NCBI GenBank assembly: GCA_963669155.1
Contig: OZ022583.1
Span: forward strand, 17,602,805 to 17,666,804
Source of the DNA: Arbacia lixula
Lineage: Eukaryota > Echinodermata > Echinoidea > Arbacioida > Arbaciidae
DNA: 64,000 nt
Direction of reading: 5' to 3'
The first letter of the stretch is position 1; every line of letters starts with the position of its first letter. Position numbers and translations under genes: made by a program. The notes beneath the pieces are model-generated. The model was given only the letters and a program-made list of their open reading frames with translations, was not told the DNA's origin and made no database searches. Below, piece by piece: positions 1 through 12,465 of the stretch.

Positions 1-780
1 AACCAATAGAAACCAGTGAGATCTGATGGGGTTTTTTTTTTCAATTTTTTTCAATTTCAATTTATTCATATTTCTGTTCAATACATGTAAAATAAAAGCA
101 ATAATACATCAACATAGTCAGTCTTTGACAAAACAAAACTAGTATAATGATGCAAAATATTACATAATGGTCAATATCAAACATACAATGGATATAGGTA
201 AAGAAATATGAATGGGGCCTATTTAAAACAAGCTTGTAAATCGTATAGACCCCAAAATAATGTGGATTAAAAGAGTACGGATAAACAAATTGACCAAAGA
301 AATAAACAAAAGGAATCATAAACAACTCAAGAAACAACATGAAAACAAATCGAGAACAAAGGAGTGTAAAATACGAAGTTAAACCAGTAGAAACTAGAGG
401 ATTGTACTGGCATTGAAGACAAGTAGAAACCGATAGAAACCAGTAGATTTCACTAGTATTGTAATATAAAACAGTGAGATCTAATGGTTGAAAAGCAGTG
501 TAAAGTCTGATTTCAAAATGATTATTTTGGGGGCATACTGGATCCTGTTCTAATTTTCTGCTGGCTCCAGTGGGTACTCTCGACTGGCTTGTAATGGTTC
601 CAGTAAGGATTTCTACTGGTCTCCCAATGGATCAAGTAGGATTTCTTCTGGTCTTCTAAATGTAATCGCAGTGATTCCCACTGGTCTTCTACTGGTCTTT
701 TAATAGACCCAGTAGAGATTCCTACTGGTCTTCTACTTGATCCATTAAGGATTTCTAACATGACGTAATATTCTTAAAAA
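1..780. repeat. ACCAGTAGAA minisatellite, copy 1
   Basis: Irregular tandem words such as AAACCAGTAGAAACCAATAG and GTGAGATCTAATGGTTTGAA at 1-30 and 380-490, switching to the complementary strand (CTACTGGTCTTCTACTGG) at 530-760. An unrelated AT-rich stretch (40-380) sits between. The same repeat forms 21.1-23.1 kb. Confidence 0.8.
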
Positions 781-879
781 GCCAACTAATCCTAATCTCA
801 TATATGTAATAATCCCAAATTCAGTCTTATCCTACTCCTACGATCACTTCAAGCAATTGCTGTATGACCCAAGTGTTAT

Positions 880-1250
880 TATAATTAATACAGGACGTTT
901 ACCACTTTAAAACATTTATCTGAGATGCTCATGAATATTCATGCATGTATTAGGCCTTTTTGTATTTTTAAATAGATAACCCCCACATAACCAGATATAT
1001 CAAAGTATATAATACCAATAAATGATTTGAATTTTAAACATGATATAGCGAATGTCACCTACTCAAAAGTGAAGACAATAATGATAACAACGAAAAATGC
1101 TCGTCTTATGTAGGTTAATACTAACCAATATCTTGCGAAGCTTATAACCATATTACTATATAATGTACATGATTGTATATGAAAGTGCATGTGTGTGGAA
1201 GAGTACGAAATAGGATAGGAATAGGATAATCGGATAGGTTAGGAAATGAA
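880..1250 (+). repeat. Minisatellite-associated spacer, copy 1
   Basis: From GAGATGCTCATGAATATTCA onward, this matches 22258-22600 at diverged level in the same order (AAATAGATAACC, GTGAATGTCACCTACT, GAAGACAATAATGATAACAA, AGGATAGG runs). The spacer and minisatellite therefore travel as one dispersed repeat. Confidence 0.75.
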
Positions 1251-2090
1251 GAGCTGATGTCAGAACTTTCATAGTTCAAAGAAAGCAGACCCTTGATTGG
1301 TGACGAATGGTATATTATTGTACTGGAGTCACAGGACGTACCGTAAGCTTCATTTTTTTTATTATGTTAAATTTCTGCACCTCTGCGGCATGTTCATTCC
1401 AATAATGCACACAAAAAGCTAGCTCTTTAACATCACACACAGAGATCGTCAGACATTGAGAATGTTGTAGCTACGAAAGTACCAATCTGGTAGGGTTTCC
1501 ACAAGCCGCCATAATGGAGGACAAAACAACAAAGACCAGTGCATCAGACCAAGGATGTTCACATGGATATCCATTTTTAATTAATGCAGAATTGCAGATT
1601 CATTGTACTCTCCTTCTAGTCGCAAAAGAACGCTTTACAAAGATTTTCTCTTTGATCCCCCATGTTCGATGCCGCCTGGATGATTCTCTGGATGATTTTT
1701 GCCTGGATTTGACGTATAAACAAAATGGGATGCGCAGAAGAATTTGGTGAAATATCCTCTCCTCATTATGCTTGCGCAGTTGTGACATGTATGAAGATTC
1801 AATCAAGGAATAGTGTTACAATATGGCAAAAAGGCTCTAAACGTGATATCAAGTTGCAGTATAAAAGTCTCAATTTCACAATGACTATGCCATAACGATG
1901 ACATATATTTTTTTTTTATATAATCACAGTCATAGCTTTACGTAGCTTTTCAGGAAAAGTAAAATAAAATTGTCCGTGTTTACGTTTGAAACAGCCCGAC
2001 CAAAGTCTATGTTCATAAACCGTTCCTTTTCTCTCCTTCTCCATTTATATTTGTCCATGTGTCTGGCTGTATCTCTCACTACCCCCTCCC

Positions 2091-2144
<54 letters not shown>

Positions 2145-2335
2145 CTTTATCGTATTCCTTGCTCTCTGCCCATCCCTTCTCTTCCCCATTTCTCTGTTTC
2201 TCTGTAAATGTTAGTCATTTCTCCTTTCTTCCTCTTTGCCCCCCCCCCCGTTCCCCGCCACCACCTCTTTCTTCTTATCTCAACTCTGCCCCCCCCCCCC
2301 TTTTCTTGCTACTTCTCCCGCTTCCTCACATACAG
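1251..2335. other. Upstream flank or intron of the P450, no first exon found
   Basis: I looked here for an exon encoding the anchor and IPGPPR hinge and saw none. Holds a dispersed-repeat fragment (1925-2025, related to 55780-55860), poly-C plus (CT)n at about 2088-2138, and further poly-C runs at 2239 and 2290. Confidence 0.5.
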
Positions 2336-2401
2336 TTTCTTTATGGGAAACTCGCCAGTGTTCATCAAAACGGGTCATTTCTTCTCTCTGATAGCTGAGT
2401 G
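2336..2401 (+). CDS. P450 exon a (first visible)
   Basis: Acceptor ..CATACAG and donor TG|GTACGA. It encodes FFMGNSPVF...SLIAEW, aligning with the segment just after the proline-rich hinge of CYP46A1 (SFLLGHLP..). It starts one base before a codon boundary and ends two bases into the Trp codon, which the next exon completes. The upstream polypyrimidine tract is strong. It is a short exon (66 bp), so this is the least certain exon of the set. Confidence 0.78.
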
Positions 2402-4824
2402 GTACGATTCTTTCTTCTTCTTTTTTTTTACATTTTCTTTGATAAATTATTCAGTATTCATCATCCTTCCACTAAAATCATTGTTTGATTTTGGTATTGT
2501 TGTCATTATCATTAGGCCTACATACAAAACAAATCTTTCATCCTTTTTTTTTAAATCATTATTGATGTATTGCTAGACACTGTTAATATTTGCAGTAAAG
2601 AAAGAGAATATTGAGAATAATTGAGAACAAACGTCCGTCTTTTAATCGCAATTATTATTTTACTGTAAAACATGATTTTTCTTAATCCTTCACAACGGGG
2701 CATGATTTGGCCCTCTTCAGCTGTTATTCTTCGAAAGAAAAAAAAAGGACAAATAAAATGAATCGATAATGATATCTCTTGAAAGAAGCTCTAGTAGATT
2801 TGCGGGTACGATTGAACATGATTTTATTAAATGCTCTTCACAGTTTTTAGTATAGGCGACAAGTTTCCATCCTTCAATTTGCATGTACATGTTTTGCTTT
2901 TGTCATACTAATAATAATTTCTCTCTTCTCCTTTAGGTACACAGAATTTGGTCCTCTCTTTGTCTTCTTTGTCATGCACAAGCCTTACGTGCTCTCCTCA
3001 GATCATAGAGTCATTAAGGTATTTACGTATTCATTATCGTTTTAACTGTTTATAATCTATTTTGTGTCATACCTTCATTCATATACTTAACAGTATCTAC
3101 CAATATACTATAATGGTTGCAGTTTAGATCACTGTTCCGTGTACTGAAACGAAGCATGGAAAGCTATACCAAACAGATCCTTTACTAATACATTCATTCT
3201 TAATACTTGTATTAATGTCAAGATACACTTGTTAATGTACGTCAATACTATGTAATGGTGGTGGAAGGCAAATTCCACATAATCATTGCGGACAATAAAC
3301 TGATTCACCCTTAATCATTCATTCATCCATGACCATGAAGGCGACGAGATGAATGAGATGACAAAAACATATCTTTACACGAGTAGAGCACACATTATCA
3401 AAAGTGTCCACATAAGGTATCTGATTATAACGTAATCTCTGAATCAACGTAATGTCTAAAAAAAAAAATGCATGTATAAACAATGAAGTGTATACGTTTA
3501 ACTACATCAAGTTAACACTCCCAGTGCCGTGGTTGCATGTAATTAGTAATAAATCGATCGTCTTTTCCTGACTTGGTACTGAGACCGTCAAATACATTCT
3601 GTTCACAGGCAATACTGACTAGAAGTACGTTCATGAAAGTAAAGGAGAGCTACCGTCCACTTGAAGCTTTGTTCGGAGCTAGATTTATGGGTCATGGACT
3701 TGTCACAGAGATGGATCATGCAGCCTGGACGAGAAGAAGAGCCCTCTTCAATCCGGCATTTCACCGCAAGTAAGAGAAAGAGAAATAGATATCTGTCCCA
3801 ATCTAAGTAGTCAAAGTTGATAAAAGGATATGATGTTGATTCATTCTGCCCTACTTTGACAAAAGGAAGAAATAACAAAGGAGACTTTTTTTGTGAATGA
3901 GCAAAATGTATCTGTCATTTGCTTGGTATGGTAAAATAAGAAGATAGTGTACATCGGCACCGTCACGGTGTCCCTTAGATTTGTTTTTTTGTGTTGGGGA
4001 CACAAGTAATTTTAGCCTATAAGTATCATAAAGATATCGGCACCGTCACGGTGTCAGTCACACCAGCCAATGAGAAAATACTGTCCCTCTTCTCGAAGTG
4101 GGTTGACCGAGTACTCCACTTTGAATCCAGATCGAAAGAAACTCAGAATTGTCATATTGCCCTCCAAAGTGGAGTAACTCCTCCTGGACTCCGGAGTAAC
4201 TCCACTTCGGCTCTCAATATGAAAGGGGGGGGGGGGCGGGTTTCGGGTGAATGTGCTCCATAGATACACGCCAATCCACGTACGTTGACAGGGACAGTAT
4301 ATTACTAGTAAAAGATCTGACGCAGTTTATAAGAACCGCTTACCGCAATATTGCGGTAATTTTACTGGGTCTCGATCCGCAGCCGCAGCATAAGCGGACA
4401 AACAGGAGGAAGTAATGGTGACATGTTCCGCTCAGCCATACGAGCGGTGAGTTTAGCGGCCCACTTACCATCTTGCACAAGGCTCTCGATAATGCATCGG
4501 CAAAATTGTCGCAAATGTTGCGCTTATTTTACGGGTAGGTGGTGTATATGAACGGGTTTATTCTTATAAGCTGCGTCCGTACCCGTAAATGTTGCGCCTT
4601 GTGCAAGATGGTAAGTGGGCCGCTAAACTCACCGCTCGTATGGCTGAGCGGAACATGTCACCATAGGTTTGGAGAGAGTCCAGCTGTCCAAATCATCGCA
4701 ATATTACGGTTTTGGGGTGTATATGAACGGTGCTTTTGCGGCTCGCTGGGAACTTACCGACGTGCATCGGTAATAATAGCGGTATATGGTGTATGAACGG
4801 GCTAGAGAGAGGGAGAAAAATGAA

Positions 4825-4884
<60 letters not shown>

Positions 4885-7800
4885 GGAGAACGAGAGAGAA
4901 AGAGCACTAAATATACGGCGCTACGATAATCAAACGTGACGCTGACGGGTGTCTATTTTTTCGTCCAGGCGGTATAAATCTGATCTACATGTACATGATT
5001 CTGTTTACATTAACATTATGAATGATTATCATCATACTGTTTTAGTAAAGCTTATTGCATAACCTGTTTGATAGGTAATAATGTTCACTTTCTCCTTGTT
5101 AAAAAGGCGTGAATTATTCACAGAGTATGTAATAGTGATAAAATGAACACTTGTCAATATAGGTACCTCATGGGATTAATGGACCAGTTCAATAGTTCGT
5201 CTGATCACCTGATCAATCACCTGACCCAGTTTGCAGATGGTCGGACTGAGGTGAAGATGCTGGATGAGTTTGGACGCCTCACGCTCGACATCATCGCTAA
5301 GGTTTGTAAATAGCAAAATAATTCTTGATACTGCATATTATAGGGGATAAAGTCGTGCCATACTCCACCACGTTAAGCGACATCCAGATTTATTTTCCCA
5401 TTCATGTCCGTTTCCGGTCTCGTACACTACACTGTGACATGGCTGCAAATAAGCTCTGAACATGTCTGCGCGGTGCATGATGTGACGGCTACTCCGTATA
5501 TGCGATGTGGAGATTTATTGTCGGGAAGCTTGCTCATCCTAAGGCAGGAAAAGTCCACTGACTTATTGCACATTGAATGCACCTTGGCACTGACAGGGTT
5601 AAAGGCTTGGTCACATCTGACTGGATTGCGTGAACGTACACCATACGAATAAAGAATTTGCGGAATCAATTTATTGCTTGAGGTGTCCTCCTTTGGATAT
5701 GTAACTGGTCAAACGTTGCCGTACAAGAAACTTTCACTAATCAGGAAAAGAATAAGAGGCGATACCGACGGAAACGAACGGATTGACAATATTGTTGAAC
5801 GTTTGGGATGTGTGTCCGCGATCCAGTCAAATGTGAACGGGCTATAAAATGGAAGAACGGTGAACGTCGACTTGATAGGCGTGTTTCGGAAAAGTTTTCT
5901 TAAAGTAGCTATTCGAGCGTTAGAACACGAAGTGCAGAGCTTGACTCACTGTGTCCCTTCTTGTCGAAATGTATCGATTTATTGGAATACTAAGAAGTAT
6001 ACTAATCGGGAATAAAAATATTCAATTAATTTCGAAATGTACATAATTATCTCGCTTTTGTTTCCGTTCTTGCTGTTGTTCGGGATGTTTTTTCTTTGAC
6101 ATTTCAACCCAGTCATCGGCTGTGTAGATTACCCTTCTAAAATGAATACAATTAACACATCGAAAACTAAACGTCGTCAATTAAGAAATTATCTGTTTTA
6201 TCTTATTTCCCTGACATTATGATATCTTTATTGTTGGTCTAATATATTTAACATCCTACATATTGTCCTTTCTCTCCTACCTCCTTTGACATTATATATT
6301 ATGTTATCATTGTTATTATTGCAATTATAAGTTTTGTATTATTAGTCATATTATTATCATATTGTTATTATTTTTATCAACATCATCATCATTATTATTA
6401 CCATTACAATTATCACTTCATGTACTAGCAAATATATCCATTACATGTACGTAATCATTGATATTCACCCGATTCGGCCGTACGATCATCAAATCGGCAA
6501 ATTCTCTTTATGGGAATGTTATTTAGCACTGGCTATCTACCTTCACACCGGGCCCATGATGGACCAATTAAAATATACAAACGAAACTATGTGACGATAA
6601 ATACAAAAACTAAAATAATAAACCCCCTTAGGACAATCTGGGAGCACTTTGCAAAAAAAGAAATCTCCATTCGAAAATCACGAAAATCAACTAAACAGAC
6701 GGACACCCAATTTTAACCAAATTATGGCAAGGATTATTATTATCATTATCAGTATTATCATTATTATTTTGATTTTGGTATCGTCTATTCCACACTCTAC
6801 ATGATGTTATTTCGTTTTCCCTTGCGCCAGGTCGGCTTTGGATTGAACGAGGATGTAATCTCCCAACCCGACAAGCGTTTGTGTCAACTCATGCCAGAAC
6901 TATGCGCAGGAATGAAGGAGATGTACAGAAAACCATACCTGGAGGTACACAACTAAAGTCTGTCTCGTCGTACTAGGTGGTAAAAAAAAAAAAAAAACTT
7001 TGACACATTTGAAAAATGATTAGAAAATAAGTTACAACTGTAATCAAGCTAAAATTTATACATCATAAACTCAAGGGATGTCAATCTTTTTAGAAGCAGG
7101 TTTCGTAACACTTCATCATGTATTATTCTTGAAATAATCCTTTGAATATTTAATGAGACGTTCACTTTTTGACTACTTTGGACTTCAACATTAATTGTGT
7201 GTATCGGATGACTATTTGAGAACACAACAATGAGCATATTGGATCACACCTGCCAATCCACTAGCAAATGCCATCACAATGTAATTGCATCCCCTTAACA
7301 GAGTTCGGAGGATACTATGGATTTGGCCTCGTCGCACCGCCGCGTCCGCCGCAGAGATTTTCTCGTGCGCGCTCTGCTGGTTGCAGTTCTTTTCTGATTA
7401 TCTTCAAATTTGGTATGAAGGTGTATTATGGTAAAGCGAAGTGTTTTTGGTGGTGGTGCTCTCGTTTCGTAGCACCCATAGTCTTCATTCATATTGTGTC
7501 GCAGCGATCAGTGCATAGTTCAGCCACTCACGGTTCGCCTTAGCGGTGCCGAGAATAGTGAGAAGTATGTGCTGTTGCGATCTCGACTCTCCAGGCAACA
7601 TGGACCGAAATCTAGCAATCAATATAATCCCGCTTAAGTTTATTTCCAGTTTGAAAGGTTATGAGGGACGTTCTGATATTGTATAGTCTTCTCTTTTTTG
7701 TAATATGTACACAATTTTATATGTTCGACCTGCAAAACGTATATCTCTCCTTGAACAATGGACACAAGTAAATTTGCCTATTAGTATCAGAAAGATATTG

Positions 7801-8050
7801 GCACCGTCACGGTGTCAGTCACACGAGCCAATGAGGAAATACTGTACGATCGGTCCTGTGGTCGGAGGGACCCACTGATCTCCCCACTAGTGTAGAGATC
7901 AGTGGAGGGACCGCATGCGTGTTCCCAAAATGTCAAAGTCGTACTTTTTCGCGGGACAAGGCCGGCCCGTGAATTGTAATAAAAAGAAGGTGTATTTGAC
8001 TTTTAACCCGGAGATTTCTTTAAAAAGGGGGTGTTTCTCTCTCTTTTTTC

Positions 8051-8107
<57 letters not shown>

Positions 8108-11100
8108 TTCCTCTCTCTCTCTCTCTCTCCGTCATCATTGTCGCATGTAGTTCAGCCCGCTCCCGCGTCACGTGGCGTTCAGGAGGAAGTCTCGGGCCTC
8201 TGTGAAGGAACTCCGCGCCATCGGTCGCCGCTGCATCGAGGCGCGGATCGCGGCCCTGACCAGAGGCGACGAGGCGATCCCGAGGGACATCTTGACGTAC
8301 ATCTTGGAGGCGTCCCACAACCTGAGTGACCAGAGCTTTGGAATGGAGGACATGCTTGATGAGTTCTGTACCTTCTTTGGTGCAGGTGAGAACGCCCCCC
8401 CCCCCCCCTTCTTTCCCCGCCCATTCAAGATAGACATTTATGAAATTCATACAACATTAGTTTTCCCTTTTGCCATTTGTTTGAATGATTATCATTGCTC
8501 AATTAGCCTAACCGCATAAAGGGGATAGGCATCCCATAACACGCAGCGACATCCGAATTTTGGTTGCAGTCATGCCCGTTTCCGGTGTAATACACTGGTA
8601 CACCAGACCGGAAGTGGATATGGCTGCAAACCAAAATCCGAATATGAACATGGGATGAATTTTCTTTAGCGGTATGATGATTGTTTTGTGGGGTTTTTTT
8701 CCTTCATTTTTTTTATTTGAGACAGTTTTTCCTTGTATTCTTTCTACATTCCAGGACAGGAGACTACTGCCACTCTGCTTGCCTTCTTCATCCTTCACCT
8801 GGGCCGAAATCCACATATCATGGCAAGGTATTCAACAACAATCAAGATGTCAAACTATTATGTATTATATGAACCAAACTATAATTCCTAAATCTATCAG
8901 GCTCGACTAGCACATGTGCTATATCTGACTCCATATTGCCATTAGTTGTAAATCATCTCTGACGGTTGAAAAAAAAATGTTGTTATGACATGTGTGTTAA
9001 GTATTCATGTATCCATGTAATGAAATTGTCAGTAGAAATGTCATGTTACTGTAAGTAGTTTCATATATTCTTGTCAATGATGATGATGATGATGGTAATA
9101 AAACAATCAATCAATCAATCAATCAGTCAATCAATAATTACAGGCTCCGCTTCTGTCTGAACCCCTCCACCTACAAAGGAGAAACATGTCTAGAGGATGT
9201 AGCCTGGCTCCCAGGCTGTCCTGATAAATAAAAGTGTCTGGTTGCAGGAGACTAATCATTCTCGATTTCAGTACGGCTCGAACCCGCACGAGCTGAAAAT
9301 ATTAGGAGAATGAAAGTGATTAGTACGACACTGTATTTTTAAGTTTGAATGACAAATGTCCAAGTCTGGAAGTTAGGCTGTATATTAGGTGGGATTGTGG
9401 TGGGGAAATACCTCTGTGTGTTATACATGTCCTCTCCATGTAATTCATAGTGGTAAACTCGTTGCATTTGTTTGACCGGCTAGCTGAAGTCAAGGCTAAC
9501 AGGTCTGGCTGATTTCTTCTGGTGATATATGTTTTTTTTTTATAGATTAAGAGAAGAGGTGCTGTCTGTTCTGAAGGATAAAGATTTTGTGGAATACGCA
9601 GATGTTACAAAGATGTCTTACCTGGGATTGGTAAGTATTATATCATAGATGTTCTTTTGCGAATGTTCCGTGGTGTATCACATAACTTTGTGATCCACAT
9701 GAATGTAGATAAACTGATAGATCATTGAATTGATTGATAGTAAATACTTTAAGCCACTTAAAATACATATGAGATTGCCTCCATGCCCAATGGATGAACA
9801 GGAGACTCCTGAATATGATTATATGCATGATTTCGGTCTTGCCTACTTTGTTTTTAATGTATTTGATTTTTGCTTTCACTGGAAATGTACGAATATTAAT
9901 GTAGCAGCATATTCATACAACAACAACACATATTTATATTTTAGGCTTACACCCAGTAGTAAGGACAGCATGCTCCAACCTGAAAACAAGTTTTAAAAAA
10001 ACGTCCGGGGATAAGGTCGCTGTGCGATAACCAGTAGTTTACAGGTTCAAATTTTATTTTACTTGTTTTTCATTCATTGACAGGATGGGACACGCTATCC
10101 TTACTACGAAGTATAACGCTTAATTTTTTTTTCACAATTTAAATTACCTGAGAATGCCCTTTCACCAAAGTCCATCTTTGTTTGCTTCAGGTGATGAAAG
10201 AGGTGTTTCGAATCTCTCCTCCAGTGGGTGGCGCCACGAGGAAGCTGCACTGTGATACAGAGATGTCTGGTTACAAAGTCCCAGCAGGGGCAACGTTTAT
10301 GGTAGGTTGTCATAAAGTGCTTCGACCGTAATTTTTATTTGTCAGGTACATATGTATGTGGATATAGCTACCGTTTGATAAGTCGATTTCACCAATCACG
10401 TTCTTTTTGTCGAACCGAGATTCAAACAGTTCGATGAAGAGCGCATTCTCGTTTTCGACGATACGCGTCACACACCTCAAAAGGAGCAAAATTGAGAGGG
10501 GGAAGGACAACAGAGGAGGTTGCTTATTTCAACAAACTTATTTGTTAAGTTTGCGAAAGCAATGCACTTTCTACTTGAATAATTAGTATATTTAGGAAGT
10601 TTTTTTTTATTTTATGGTCATACATTGTCTGTCGACAATCATGATACAGTTAATGACTCGTTACCCTGTGAAAGAACAAAAAAATGTATAACCCTTCACA
10701 AACTTATTAATATATACATTTATACATTTATACATATATAGAGCGCAGAAACTGTTCCATTAAGTGTATATTCTACTGCGCTTTATGTGACTCCTAAAAT
10801 GTTTATTAATTAAATAGATGTGTTTTGAGCTTTGATTTAAAGTTGTTTACGGATGTTGCTTTCCTAACTTCCAGGGGTGAGCTATTCCAGAGCTTGGGGG
10901 CTACACAAGGAAATGCTCGATCACCTAGCGTGACTTTTGTTTTGAAGGATGGAATCTGTAAAAGCAGAGGATCCGTTGAACAGCGCAAATTGCGACCATG
11001 ATTACTGGTTTTATACCTCAATAATTCTGTAATGTAGCCAGGAGCTTAACCAAGAAGTGCTTTGTATACAATTAGTAAGACCTTGAATGATATTCTCTGC

Positions 11101-12406
11101 CGTATACATGATAAATGCTTATTTCTTTTAAATCATGATGAGAAAGATTACAGATGAGTAACCTTTTGGGAATATATTTCTTTTTCTTTTTCAAATGCCA
11201 GACATCGATGTTGGTGATGGGACGCCATGAAGATCACTTTAAGGACCCACTCACGTTTGACCCAGACCGCTTCACACGGGATGAAGACAAGTAAGACTTG
11301 AGAGCTGAACCCTTACATTACCGGGCCTTGAAAACCCCTTCTTTTTCAGAGAGATGGGGGTGGGGGGGGGGGGAATTTTCGCGTTTCAATATTTGCATTT
11401 GAGTTTAGTTTAGTATCAATTTCATTCATATTGTTAGTTTGTAAATCAACGAAGTGTAATTTTATCTCATGGAAATGTATAGCTGGTTTGTAAATCAACG
11501 AAGTGTAATTTTATCTCATGGAAATGTAAAAAAGGTTCGACCAATCCATTGATTCTTATTCCGTATGAAGCAGGGGAAGCTAGTGTGACAAAACGATGAC
11601 GCTTCTAAACAACTTACTTCTTCTTTTTAATTGAATTTACTTCTGAAGGAGAGAATTCAAGATTAAACATTTTATAAATGAAATTAACAACAATTTGGAG
11701 ACCAAATTAAAACGAGGAAGGGAAAGCATATTTATATGTTAAAATGATTTTGCTTTTGAATGGTATAATAGGCTGATTTCATTTATTTAGCATTGATTTA
11801 AAGAAATATGTGTTTTCTCCTTTTTTCAGTCCTCTGTTTGCGCTTTTCCCATTTTCGCTCGGAGCCAGGAATTGTATCGGCCAGGTTTTTGCTCAGGTAT
11901 GTGAACATTGGTATATGATATGTGCTATGCATGGTGTGTTGTGGTATGGTACAGCATGGTATAATATGATATGGATGTGGAATGATGTCCTTCTTTCTTG
12001 TCAGTAATATGGAAATGTGCTTTCCACCAGCGTTTATCTATGTATACATACACGCTGGTGAATATTTTTTTCACAAATGATAGTAATTATTTCACATGAT
12101 TATACGCTGAACAATATCGTTTGGTGTATGACAGTGTATGCTTCACGAATATGACATACACATTTTCCCTATTGCTGTTCAGTCATGTTTTATTGTCTAG
12201 AGTGAAGACCTATCTAATTTATATCACTTCTACAGTATTATTAATTCATTATATGGTTATTGCAAGGGTGTCCATGACCAAGTGCTAGGTGTTTTAAACT
12301 CCTTTTAGAAGTTGCTCACATGCCTCTCCTCTCCCGATGGCCTTCTTTCGCCCGATGTCATTTATCATGCACATAACCTCATTCCCCGTGTTTCTTAGTT
12401 AGTTAC

Positions 12407-12465
<59 letters not shown>

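Noticed and set aside
1970-2576. Two overlapping open frames with long Pro/Ser-Leu runs
   Set aside because: The runs come from poly-C and (CT)n; only the 2336-2401 part is a real exon, defined by splice sites and P450 similarity.
7899-8450. 183-codon minus-strand frame
   Set aside because: Antisense shadow of P450 exon f plus a CT microsatellite.
12395-12465. (TTAG)n considered as telomere-like sequence
   Set aside because: It lacks the TTAGGG animal telomere unit and sits within a gene intron; an ordinary microsatellite.
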